Made by a program: the position numbers and the translations under genes. This document shows, piece after piece, positions 50,231 through 58,232 of a stretch of DNA of 64,000 bases (position 1 is the stretch's first letter; each line of letters begins with the position of its first letter). The notes below the pieces were generated by a model. It was not told where the DNA came from and ran no database searches. It worked only from the letters and a program-made list of their open reading frames with translations. The stretch spans positions 1 to 64,000 of the forward strand of contig JAFDVW010000023.1 of NCBI GenBank assembly GCA_018268755.1, read 5' to 3'. The DNA comes from Acidobacteriota bacterium (lineage in GTDB: Bacteria; Acidobacteriota; Terriglobia; Terriglobales; Acidobacteriaceae).

Positions 50231-51436
50231 ATGGCCCACCTTACGCCTACGCCAGTGCTCGAACCCGATCAGGACAAAACCATGATCCTGAACATGGGGC
50301 CGCAACACCCCTCCACGCACGGGGTGCTGCGCGTCATCCTCGAGATCGACGGGGAAAGCATTGTGCGGATCATGCCCGATATCGGCTACCTGCACACCGG
50401 CATCGAGAAGACCTGCGAGGCCAAGTTCTACCAGCAGGTCGTGCCCCTGACCGACCGCATTGATTACCTCTGCCCCATGACCAACAACCTCTGCTATGTG
50501 CTGGCGGTGGAGAAGTTGTTGGGTCTGGAGCTGCCCCCCAAGGCGCAGTGGCTGCGAGTGCTGATGAATGAGCTCACCCGCATCAACTCGCACCTGGTGT
50601 GGCTGGGCACGCACGCCATGGACATCGGCGCCATGACAGTGTTCCTCTATTGCTTCCGCGAGCGGGAAGATGTGTTGCGTCTGTTCGAGATGATCAGCGG
50701 ACAGCGCATGATGACTTCGTATTTCCGGGTGGGCGGCGTGGCCCTGGAACCCCCCATCGGATTTTTTGACAAGGTCCGCGCCTTCGCCGACCGCTTCCCT
50801 TCCTGCGTGGACGAGTATGAGAACCTGTTGACCAACAATCCCATCTGGATCATGCGCACCAAGGGCGTGGCCACCATTTCGGCGGAAGATGCGATTGCTC
50901 TGGGAGCCAGCGGTCCCACCCTGCGCGGCAGCGGCGTGGATCACGACCTGCGCCGCGACATGCCCTATACCGGCTATGAAAATTTTAAGTTTAAAGTGCC
51001 GGTACGCACGGAAGGCGACGTCTATGCCCGCTATCTGTGCCGGGTCGCTGAGTTACGGGAATCGATTGGCATCGTAAAGCAGGCGCTGGACGGCATGCCC
51101 TCGGGCCCCATCAAGGCGGACGCTCCCAAAGTGGTATTGCCCGACCGCGAGAAGATGAAGACGCAGATGGAAGCGCTCATCTATCACTTTAAAATTATTA
51201 CGGAAGGCTTTGCCGTGCCGGAGGGTGAGGTCTACCAAGCCATTGAATCCCCACGCGGCGAAATGGGCTATTACATCGTAAGCGACGGCACCGCGAAGCC
51301 CTACCGCGTACACATGCGCTCGGCCTGTCTGGCCAACATGCAGTTATTGCCCAAGCTATGTGAAGGCCGGCTGCTGGCTGACGTAGTTGCGGCCATTGGG
51401 TCGATCGATATCGTGTTGGGAGAGATCGACCGGTAG
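50231..51436 (+). CDS. nuoD: NADH-quinone oxidoreductase subunit D
   Basis: The 401-residue 49-kDa-type subunit has GPQHPSTHGVLRVILEIDGE (about 18-37), including the His important for quinone reduction, and DIGYLHTGIEKTCE. It ends with SIDIVLGEIDR, the conserved C-terminus. With NuoB it forms the quinone pocket. Its stop is followed within 4 bases by the first arm of the AT-rich element. Confidence 0.97.
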   Translation: MAHLTPTPVLEPDQDKTMILNMGPQHPSTHGVLRVILEIDGESIVRIMPDIGYLHTGIEKTCEAKFYQQVVPLTDRIDYLCPMTNNLCYVLAVEKLLGLELPPKAQWLRVLMNELTRINSHLVWLGTHAMDIGAMTVFLYCFREREDVLRLFEMISGQRMMTSYFRVGGVALEPPIGFFDKVRAFADRFPSCVDEYENLLTNNPIWIMRTKGVATISAEDAIALGASGPTLRGSGVDHDLRRDMPYTGYENFKFKVPVRTEGDVYARYLCRVAELRESIGIVKQALDGMPSGPIKADAPKVVLPDREKMKTQMEALIYHFKIITEGFAVPEGEVYQAIESPRGEMGYYIVSDGTAKPYRVHMRSACLANMQLLPKLCEGRLLADVVAAIGSIDIVLGEIDR

Positions 51437-51439
51437 GAA

Positions 51440-51896
51440 TTTTGTAATTTGGTAATCGGGTCATTTTGTAATTTGTGCCACCCTGGAGGTGTTCAATCCA
51501 TGGGACCCGAGGAATTAAGAGAACGAACCAAAAGATTCGCCGTTCGGATCGTAAAGTTGTACAAGTCGCTGCCTTATCGAACCGATGCGCAAGTTCTTGG
51601 CAAGCAACTTTTAAGATGCGGGACTTCGGTGGCGGCAAACTATCGGGCAGCCTGCCGTGCCCGCTCACGGGCCGAATGGGTGGCCAAGATTGGCCTAGTG
51701 GTAGAAGAGGCTGACGAAACGGTGTCTTGGCTTGAGATGTTGGTGGATTGTGCGTTGGTGCCGGAAGAAAAACTGAAGGAGCTGTTAAATGAGGCGCGAG
51801 AATTGAGCGCATTATTTACCGCCTCGCAACGTACTGCACGAATAGCTGGATAACGGGTTTGTAAATTACAAAATTACCCGATTGCGAAATTACAAA
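51440..51896 (+). mobile_element. AT-rich long inverted repeat element A, carrying a four-helix-bundle gene
   Basis: The left arm (51440-51475) has three 12-base modules: TTTTGTAATTTG, GTAATCGGGTCA and again TTTTGTAATTTG. The right arm (51862-51896) is its inverse complement with about 3 mismatches in 35. The loop of about 385 nt holds the four-helix-bundle gene (51500-51853). The right arm ends at the nuoE start codon. Elements B and C share the arms but not the gene. Insertion is inferred; no target-site duplication was identified. Confidence 0.78.
51500..51853 (+). CDS. Four-helix-bundle protein of the 23S IVS family
   Basis: From ATG 51500 (GGAGG at 51485-51489) the protein is 117 residues: MGPEELRERTKRFAVRIVKL, then GKQLLRCGTSVAANYRAACR, ARSRAEWVAKIGLVVEEADE and a C-terminal helix with KLKELLNEARELSALFTASQ. 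The pattern (basic first helix, RCGTSVAANYRAACRARS core, EEADET) is that of the four-helix-bundle proteins encoded in 23S rRNA intervening sequences and related to Avd of diversity-generating retroelements. Members form pentameric barrels that bind nucleic acid. The location inside an inverted-repeat element between two complex I genes is unusual. Confidence 0.9.
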   Translation: MGPEELRERTKRFAVRIVKLYKSLPYRTDAQVLGKQLLRCGTSVAANYRAACRARSRAEWVAKIGLVVEEADETVSWLEMLVDCALVPEEKLKELLNEARELSALFTASQRTARIAG

Positions 51897-52373
51897 ATGA
51901 AGTTTTCGGAAGAATTCGAAAAGCGGTTCGCGGACATGCTGACCCACTATCCGACCAAGCGCTCGTGCCTGGTGCCCACGCTGCTCTATGCCCAGGACGA
52001 AGCCGGATATCTCAGCGATGAGGTCATCGCCGAGCTGGCCGGGCGGCTGGAACTGACCGAGCTCGACGTGCGCAATGTCATCAGCTATTACTCCATGCTG
52101 ACCACCAAACCGCGCGGCCAGTACAACGTGCAGGTCTGCACCAACATCGCCTGCATGCTGCGCGGGGGCGAAGAGCTGCTGGAACACTGCAAGAAAAAAT
52201 TGGGCATTGGACACAAAGGCACCACCCCGGACGGGCAGTTTTCCCTGGAAGAAGTGGAGTGCATCGGCGCTTGCAGCTGGGCCCCGGCGGTGCAGGTCAA
52301 TTACGACTTCCACGAGAACCTGACGGTCGAGAAGATGGACAAAGTTTTAGCTGGATATCAGGAAAAGAAGTAA
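51897..52373 (+). CDS. nuoE: NADH-quinone oxidoreductase subunit E
   Basis: From ATG 51897 the protein is 158 residues. It carries the 2Fe-2S cluster N1a: CTNIAC (about 81-86) and ECIGAC (about 121-126), the four ligands of the 24-kDa subunit. It belongs to the NADH-oxidising module with NuoF and NuoG. The start codon directly follows arm A, and there is no Shine-Dalgarno sequence; a TTG at 51882 lies inside the arm. Confidence 0.96.
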   Translation: MKFSEEFEKRFADMLTHYPTKRSCLVPTLLYAQDEAGYLSDEVIAELAGRLELTELDVRNVISYYSMLTTKPRGQYNVQVCTNIACMLRGGEELLEHCKKKLGIGHKGTTPDGQFSLEEVECIGACSWAPAVQVNYDFHENLTVEKMDKVLAGYQEKK

Positions 52374-52378
52374 AGAGG

Positions 52379-52501
52379 ATTTGGTAATTTTGTAATCGGG
52401 TAATTTTGTAATTTGAAAAACCGGAACTGCGGTGCGTTCGGCAAATTCCGGGAATAATGATTTTGAAATTACCAAATTACCCGATTTCCAAATTTTAAAA
52501 T
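52379..52501 (+). repeat. AT-rich long inverted repeat element B (minimal)
   Basis: The left arm is 52379-52415 and the right arm 52466-52501. They are complementary over most of their length, with the shared core GTAATCGGGTAATTTTG. The loop of about 50 nt contains a further CCGGAA/TTCCGG stem (about 52421-52426 against 52446-52451). The arms match those of elements A and C; the first left module is rearranged. It lies 5 bases after the nuoE stop and 3 bases before the nuoF start. Confidence 0.78.
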
Positions 52502-52504
52502 CTC

Positions 52505-53815
52505 ATGGCTGATCTGGTCTCACATTCCGATGAGGTAAAAATCGTCTCCCGGCGTTTTGGGCAGGGTGCGGCCAACCTGGACCGCTATCTCGAACTGGAC
52601 GGCTACAAGGCCGTGCAGAAGGCGCTCAGTATGCAGCCGGACGACATCATCAATCTGGTGAAGAATTCCGGGCTGCGGGGACGCGGCGGCGCCGGATTCA
52701 GCACCGGGATGAAGTGGTCTTTCGTGCCCAAGACCGCCCCCAAACCGAAATATGTATTGTGCAACGGCGATGAGAGCGAGCCCGGCACCTGCAAAGACCG
52801 CCTGATTTTCGAGCATGATCCGCATTCGGTCATCGAGGGCGTGATGATCGCCGCTCTGGCCGTGGGTTCGCAGGCCGGCTACATCTACATTCGCGGCGAG
52901 TACCGCTACCTCTCGAACATCATGCAGAAGGCCATTGCCGACGCCTATGCGCGCGGCTTCATCGGCAAGAACATTTTCGGCAGCGGACGCGATCTCGAGA
53001 TCTATTGGCATGGCGGCGCGGGAGCCTATGAAGTGGGCGAGGAGTCGGCGCTCATGGAGTCGCTCGAAGGCAAGCGCGGCATTCCGCGCATTCGTCCTCC
53101 CTTCCCGGCCGTGGTCGGGCTGTGGGGTGGACCGACCGTCATCAATAATGCCGAGACCCTGGCCAGCGTGCCCCACATTCTGCTGGGCGGCGCCGAATGG
53201 TATGCCGGGCTGGGCACGCCGAAAAACGGCGGCACCCGCCTGTTCTGCCTGAGCGGCAATCTGAACAAGCCCGGCGTCTATGAACTGCCCATGGGCTACA
53301 ACCTCAAGAAGATGATTGAGGAAGTGGGCGGCGGCATCGCCAACGGGCGCAAGCTGAAAGCGGTGGTGCCGGGGGGATCGTCCACGCCGGTGTTATTGCC
53401 CAACGAAATTGATGTGGCCATGGATTTCGATTCCGTGGCCAAAGCCGGTTCCATGCTGGGTTCAGGTGGGGTCGTCGTACTCGACGACACCACCTGCATG
53501 GTGAAATTCGCGCTGCGCACCATCAAGTTTTACCAGCACGAAAGCTGCGGCTGGTGCATTCCCTGCCGCGAAGGAACGGACTGGCTGAAGAAGACGCTGA
53601 CCCGCTTCCATCACGGCGCGGGGCAGAAGAAGGACATTGATAACATCCAGTACCTGGCGGAGAACATGCTGGGCCGGACCTTCTGTCCGCTGGGCGATGC
53701 CGCGGCCATGCCGACCATCGCTTTCGTGAAGAAGTTTCGCCAGGAGTTCGAAGATCATCTGGATGGCAAGCCCTGCCCGTATGAGAAGAACGTGGCAGAA
53801 CCGGCACTGGCTTAG
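52505..53815 (+). CDS. nuoF: NADH-quinone oxidoreductase subunit F
   Basis: The 436-residue 51-kDa subunit binds NADH, FMN and the 4Fe-4S cluster N3. It shows LRGRGGAGFSTGMKW (about 58-72), the FMN/NADH region YLSNIMQKAIADAYARGFIG and the cluster motif ESCGWCIPCREGT (about 344-356) with a later CPLGDAAAMP Cys. The start is directly preceded by element B and has no Shine-Dalgarno sequence. Confidence 0.97.
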   Translation: MADLVSHSDEVKIVSRRFGQGAANLDRYLELDGYKAVQKALSMQPDDIINLVKNSGLRGRGGAGFSTGMKWSFVPKTAPKPKYVLCNGDESEPGTCKDRLIFEHDPHSVIEGVMIAALAVGSQAGYIYIRGEYRYLSNIMQKAIADAYARGFIGKNIFGSGRDLEIYWHGGAGAYEVGEESALMESLEGKRGIPRIRPPFPAVVGLWGGPTVINNAETLASVPHILLGGAEWYAGLGTPKNGGTRLFCLSGNLNKPGVYELPMGYNLKKMIEEVGGGIANGRKLKAVVPGGSSTPVLLPNEIDVAMDFDSVAKAGSMLGSGGVVVLDDTTCMVKFALRTIKFYQHESCGWCIPCREGTDWLKKTLTRFHHGAGQKKDIDNIQYLAENMLGRTFCPLGDAAAMPTIAFVKKFRQEFEDHLDGKPCPYEKNVAEPALA

Positions 53816-53817
53816 AG

Positions 53818-53936
53818 AATTTGTAATTTGGTAATCGGGTAATTTTGTAATTTGCCCAGCGAACTGCAAAGCCCTTTTCGTTGCATGGGCTTGATGGTTT
53901 CAAACTACCAAATTACCCGATTGCAAAATTACAAAT
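53818..53936 (+). repeat. AT-rich long inverted repeat element C (minimal)
   Basis: The left arm (about 53818-53854) has ATTTGTAATTTG, GTAATCGGGTAA and TTTTGTAATTTG; the right arm (53901-53936) is its inverse complement with about 4 mismatches in 36. The loop of about 46 nt can form a further stem (GCCCA with TGGGC, and GCGAA with TTCGT). It lies 2 bases after the nuoF stop and 3 bases before the nuoG start. Confidence 0.78.
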
Positions 53937-53939
53937 CCC

Positions 53940-56291
53940 ATGGCTGACGTAAACATCACGGTAGACGGCAAAGCGGTCAAAACCCCGGCAGGGACCCTTC
54001 TGATTGAGGCCTGCAAGAGCGTCGGCATTGAAGTGCCGTCTTTCTGCTATTACCCCAATCTTTCCTTGCAGGGCGCCTGCCGCATGTGTCTGGTGAAAGT
54101 GGAGAAGATGCCCAAGCTGCAGACGGCGTGCACCACAGTGGTCGCCGAGGGCATGATCGTCACCACCGACAGTGACGAGATCCGCCAGGCGCGCAAGGGC
54201 ATGGTCGAACTGCTGCTGGGCAACCATCCGCTGGACTGCCCGGTCTGCGATGCCGGCGGCGAGTGCGAGCTGCAGGACATGACGTTCTCCTACGGCGCCG
54301 CCGAATCAAAGTACATTGAGCCCAAGAACCACCGCGAAGAGCAGCAGTGGTCACCGGTCGTATTCTTCGACCGCCCGCGTTGTATTCTCTGCTACCGTTG
54401 CGTGCGTGTCTGCAACGAAGGCATGGATGTCGCCGCCTTGGGCGTGCAGAACCGCGGAGTCAGCTCCATCATTGCGCCCAACAACGAAGACCACCTCGAG
54501 TGCGAAGAGTGCGGCATGTGCATCGACATCTGCCCGGTCGGCGCGCTGACTTCAGGCTCTTACCGCTACAAGACGCGCCCCTGGGAGATGAACCACGTAG
54601 GCACCGTCTGCACCCACTGCGGCGACGGGTGCAAGACCACGCTGGGCGTGCGGCGCGCCGATACCGGGATGGAAATTGTACGCGGCGACAACCGCGACAA
54701 GAGCGGCATCAACAACGACTTCCTGTGCATCAAGGGGCGCTACGCTTTTGATTTCGCCAACCACCAGGATCGCCTGACGCAGCCGCTTATCCGCAAGAAT
54801 GGCCAGCTCACGCCCGCCACATGGGAAGAGGCTTTTGAACTGATCGGCAAGAAATTCAGCGCCATCCGCGAGAAAGACGGCGGACAGGCCATCGGCGTCA
54901 TTGGCTCCAACCACACCACGAATGAAGAGAACTACCTGCTGCAGAAATTCGCGCGCGTGGTGCTGGGCAGCAACAATATCGACCATCACCGCACGGCGGA
55001 CTTCCCTGCTTTCGCCGCCGCGCTGCGCGGCAGGGCCAATGCGACCGCGTCGATGCGCGATGTCTACAACGCGCCGGCAGTACTGTTGATTGGCAACGAT
55101 CCCACGGAAAAACACCCACTTCTGGCCTGGCAGATCCGCAGCAACGTTCGCCTGCATCGCTCCCGCCTCTATGTGGTGAATTCCCAGCCCATCAAGCTGC
55201 GCCGCCAGGCGGCCGGTTTCCAGCTGATTCCGGCCGGCGCGGAAGGCGCTTTCGCGGCGTTCCTGGCCGGCGAAGACGCCGCTCTGGCCAGCCTCGGCGG
55301 CAGCAAAGACGGCTGGACCGCTCTGCGCGACAAGCTGAAGACGGAAGAGAACCTGGTCATCGTTTTCGGCTCGGAGCTGCGCGAAGGCGACATTACGGCC
55401 CTGGTGAAATTCGGCTCCGCCGTGCCGGGGGCCAAGTTCCTTGCCCTGGCCGATTACGCCAACTCACGCGGCGCGGCCGATATGGGCCTTTACCCTGATC
55501 TTCTGCCCGGCTACCTGCCGGTGGCGGAAGCCGGCAAGTTCCACCAGGAGTGGGGCGGCATTCCTTCCGCGCCCGGTCTCTCACTGCCCGAGATGGCGGA
55601 GAGCGCCAAGGCCGGAAAACTCAAAGCGCTTTATGTGGTGGGCGCCAATCCTATCGCGCGTTTTGGCATCGATCCTTTCGTGTTCTCGAAGAGTTTCGTG
55701 GTGGTGCAGGACATGTTCCTGACCGAGACCGCGGTGATTGCCGACGTTGTTTTGCCGGCGGCCAATGCCTACGAGAAATCGGGCAGCGTCACCAATACCA
55801 GCGGCGATCTGCAGCTGGTGAAGAAGGCGGGAGAAGTCACCGGGACCAAGGGCGATTTTGAAATGATCGTGCGCATCGCCGACGCCATGGGCTTCGACGT
55901 GCGCCAGCTGGTGCCCTTCGGCCGCGGCACCCGCGCGGACATGGGCCAGACCCGTGGCGCGCAGTCGGGTGAAGCCGACCGGCATGCGGTATGGCTTGAA
56001 GCCAATGGCTTGGAACTGAAGATGAGCCCCTTTGATCCCATGGCGATCCTGGATGAGATCCAGCGCCTGGTGCCGGGCTACAACATTTCCCGTCTGGCCC
56101 TGCTGTCCGGCAACGACCAGCAGACGAATTTTGCGGCCAGCGGGCCGGCAGTGGCGCAGAAGCCCGAGCTGATCGTACCGGCCGCGGACGGGCTGTTCCG
56201 TTCCGGCACCCTCGGGCGTTATTCCCATACGTTGCACTCCGTGATGGAAAACAAGGACCGGCAGCCTTCCGAAGAGGTTGCGGCGGACTGA
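53940..56291 (+). CDS. nuoG: NADH-quinone oxidoreductase subunit G
   Basis: The 783-residue 75-kDa subunit has an N-terminal 2Fe-2S domain (CYYPNLSLQGACRMC, then TACTTV), the His-Cys3 N5 site (HPLDCPVCDAGGECELQD, about 98-115), two 4Fe-4S motifs (CILCYRCVRVC and CEECGMCIDICPVGA), and the N7 cluster site (CTHCGDGCKTTLGV, with a later DFLCIKGRYAF), followed by a molybdopterin-oxidoreductase-like body. The extra N7 motif is present in many bacteria. Its end precedes the most likely NuoH start. ATG 53940 is preceded by element C. Confidence 0.97.
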   Translation: MADVNITVDGKAVKTPAGTLLIEACKSVGIEVPSFCYYPNLSLQGACRMCLVKVEKMPKLQTACTTVVAEGMIVTTDSDEIRQARKGMVELLLGNHPLDCPVCDAGGECELQDMTFSYGAAESKYIEPKNHREEQQWSPVVFFDRPRCILCYRCVRVCNEGMDVAALGVQNRGVSSIIAPNNEDHLECEECGMCIDICPVGALTSGSYRYKTRPWEMNHVGTVCTHCGDGCKTTLGVRRADTGMEIVRGDNRDKSGINNDFLCIKGRYAFDFANHQDRLTQPLIRKNGQLTPATWEEAFELIGKKFSAIREKDGGQAIGVIGSNHTTNEENYLLQKFARVVLGSNNIDHHRTADFPAFAAALRGRANATASMRDVYNAPAVLLIGNDPTEKHPLLAWQIRSNVRLHRSRLYVVNSQPIKLRRQAAGFQLIPAGAEGAFAAFLAGEDAALASLGGSKDGWTALRDKLKTEENLVIVFGSELREGDITALVKFGSAVPGAKFLALADYANSRGAADMGLYPDLLPGYLPVAEAGKFHQEWGGIPSAPGLSLPEMAESAKAGKLKALYVVGANPIARFGIDPFVFSKSFVVVQDMFLTETAVIADVVLPAANAYEKSGSVTNTSGDLQLVKKAGEVTGTKGDFEMIVRIADAMGFDVRQLVPFGRGTRADMGQTRGAQSGEADRHAVWLEANGLELKMSPFDPMAILDEIQRLVPGYNISRLALLSGNDQQTNFAASGPAVAQKPELIVPAADGLFRSGTLGRYSHTLHSVMENKDRQPSEEVAAD

Positions 56292-56313
56292 TCTGGAAAG
56301 AGTTCAGACGACA

Positions 56314-57354
56314 TTGAGCATCACTACCTTCATCATCGTTTCGCTGATTAAGACGGCCCTGGCGCTGTTCGTGCTGCTGACCGCGGTGGCTTACAGCGTG
56401 TGGCTGGAGCGCAAAGTGGTGGGCCGCATGCAAAACCGCTGGGGTCCCACGCGCGTCGGCCCTTTCGGCCTGCTGCAGCCCGCGGCGGACGGCGTCAAGT
56501 TTCTGCTGAAGGAAGACCTGACCCCGCCGCACGTCTATAAGCCGCTCTACATCGCCGCGCCTATCATTGCGGTGGTGTTTGCGCTGACCTCGATTGCCGT
56601 CATTCCCATCGGGAACCCGGTCACCATCTTTGGCCTGACCATTCCCTTGCAGATCGCCCCCGATCTGAACATTGCCCTGCTCATCATTCTGGGCGTGACT
56701 TCGCTGGGGGTGTATGGCGTCGCGCTGTCCGGCTGGTCGTCGAACAGCAAGTACTCCCTGCTGGGTGGATTGCGCGCCAGCGCGCAAATGATCAGCTACG
56801 AAATCGCCCTGGGCCTCTCGCTGGTCGGGGTGCTGATCATGTCTGGCAGCTTCAGCCTGAACGATATTGTGGCCGCGCAGACCGGCGTTTTCTGGGGATT
56901 CATTCCCAAGTGGAACATCTTCCACGGGCAGTTTGTGGCCTTCTTCATTTATCTGATGGCGGCCTACGCCGAGACCAACCGCATTCCCTTTGACTTACCG
57001 GAAGCGGAAACCGAGCTGGTCGCCGGCTACCACACCGAATACAGCGCCATGAAGTTCGCCATGTTCTTCATGGCGGAATACGCCAACATGGTGACGGTGG
57101 GCTGCCTGGCGACTCTGCTGTTCCTGGGCGGATGGAGCGGTCCGGTGTTTGGGCCTCCCCTGCTGCAGGCGCTCTTGCCCGTGTTCTGGTTCGTGGCCAA
57201 GGTGTTCGTCTTCATGTTCATTTACATCTGGGTGCGCGGGACTTTGCCGCGCTTCCGTTATGACCAGCTGATGGCATTCGGCTGGAAGTTCCTGCTGCCG
57301 CTCTCCATCGCAAACGTGGTGGTGACGGCATTGATCGTGGTCTTGCAACAGTAA
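56314..57354 (+). CDS. nuoH: NADH-quinone oxidoreductase subunit H
   Basis: From TTG 56314 (SITTFIIVSLIKTALALFVL) the protein is 346 residues; an earlier TTG at 56278 would overlap nuoG and sits directly against its Shine-Dalgarno sequence. It has eight membrane helices with conserved ERKVVGRMQNRWGPTRVGPF and IPFDLPEAETELVAGYHTEY, the core of the quinone tunnel. nuoI, which normally follows, is missing; nuoJ begins 54 bases later. Confidence 0.96.
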   Translation: MSITTFIIVSLIKTALALFVLLTAVAYSVWLERKVVGRMQNRWGPTRVGPFGLLQPAADGVKFLLKEDLTPPHVYKPLYIAAPIIAVVFALTSIAVIPIGNPVTIFGLTIPLQIAPDLNIALLIILGVTSLGVYGVALSGWSSNSKYSLLGGLRASAQMISYEIALGLSLVGVLIMSGSFSLNDIVAAQTGVFWGFIPKWNIFHGQFVAFFIYLMAAYAETNRIPFDLPEAETELVAGYHTEYSAMKFAMFFMAEYANMVTVGCLATLLFLGGWSGPVFGPPLLQALLPVFWFVAKVFVFMFIYIWVRGTLPRFRYDQLMAFGWKFLLPLSIANVVVTALIVVLQQ

Positions 57355-57408
57355 GGGAAGAACCAATCCGGAGAGCGTCTTTGAACGCGCTCCGCTTTTA
57401 GACAAAGC

Positions 57409-57930
57409 ATGCTTCATTTGACTTTATTCCTGGTGTTCGGCCTGGTGTGCGTGGCGGGGGCGGTCAACCTGCTGGCGCAACGCCATCCCATCAACAGTGC
57501 CCTGTCGCTGGTGGTGGTCATGGGCGCACTGGCCGGCGAGTATCTCCTGCTGGGCGCGGAGTTCCTGGGCGCAGTCCAGGTCATCGTCTACGCCGGCGCC
57601 ATCATGGTGCTGTTCGTCTTCGTCATCATGCTGCTGAATGCCGGGGAAGAAGCCCGCTTCGGCGGCAGCCGCGTGGCCATTCTGCTGGGCGTGCCCGGCC
57701 TGCTGACCGGCGGCCTGATGATCACCTGGGTCCTGCTCAAGTATTCGGGCACCGGGGCGGTGCCACTGGGCGCGCTGCCCGGCCCTCCCAAAGAAATCGC
57801 CCGCCTGCTGTTCCATGAATTCCTGCTGCCCTTTGAGGTCACCTCGGTGCTGGTGCTGATCGCCATCATGGGATCGGTGGTGCTGGCCGCGAAGCCCGAC
57901 CAGATACAGCAGTCGAAGGAGGAACGCTGA
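57409..57930 (+). CDS. nuoJ: NADH-quinone oxidoreductase subunit J
   Basis: The 173-residue membrane subunit has five helices and the HPINSALSLVVVMGALAGEY and AVQVIVYAGAIMVLFVFVIM signatures. Its stop overlaps the nuoK start by one base. It takes part in the proton path near NuoH and NuoK. Confidence 0.95.
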   Translation: MLHLTLFLVFGLVCVAGAVNLLAQRHPINSALSLVVVMGALAGEYLLLGAEFLGAVQVIVYAGAIMVLFVFVIMLLNAGEEARFGGSRVAILLGVPGLLTGGLMITWVLLKYSGTGAVPLGALPGPPKEIARLLFHEFLLPFEVTSVLVLIAIMGSVVLAAKPDQIQQSKEER

Positions 57931-58232
57931 TGGTACCGCTGTCGTTTTACCTGGTGCTGAGCGGCATCCTGTTCGCCTGCGGCGTGGCCGGGTTCCTGAT
58001 CAAGCGCAACCTGATCACCATCTTTATGTCAATTGAGCTGATGCTCAACGGAGTGAACCTCTCGTTCGTGGCTTTCGCCGCCCACTGGCAAGCCTTGAGC
58101 GGACAGATTTTCGTGTTCTTCGTGATGGTCGTGGCGGCGGCCGAGGCGGCCGTGGGCCTGGCCATCATCATCGCCGTGTTCCGCAACCGCGAAACTTTGA
58201 ACGTAGACCAGATCAACCTGCTGAAACTATGA
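57930..58232 (+). CDS. nuoK: NADH-quinone oxidoreductase subunit K
   Basis: The 100-residue subunit has three helices with the two conserved glutamates: SIELMLNGVNLSFVAF (helix 2) and VVAAAEAAVGLAIIIAVF (helix 3). Length is standard. Its stop overlaps the nuoL start (ATGA). Confidence 0.96.
   Translation: MVPLSFYLVLSGILFACGVAGFLIKRNLITIFMSIELMLNGVNLSFVAFAAHWQALSGQIFVFFVMVVAAAEAAVGLAIIIAVFRNRETLNVDQINLLKL

Noticed and set aside
51440..53936. CRISPR array explanation for the repeated 36-base arms
   Set aside because: The units are inverted pairs with unequal, gene-containing spacers and no cas genes; they are not direct repeats of constant spacing.
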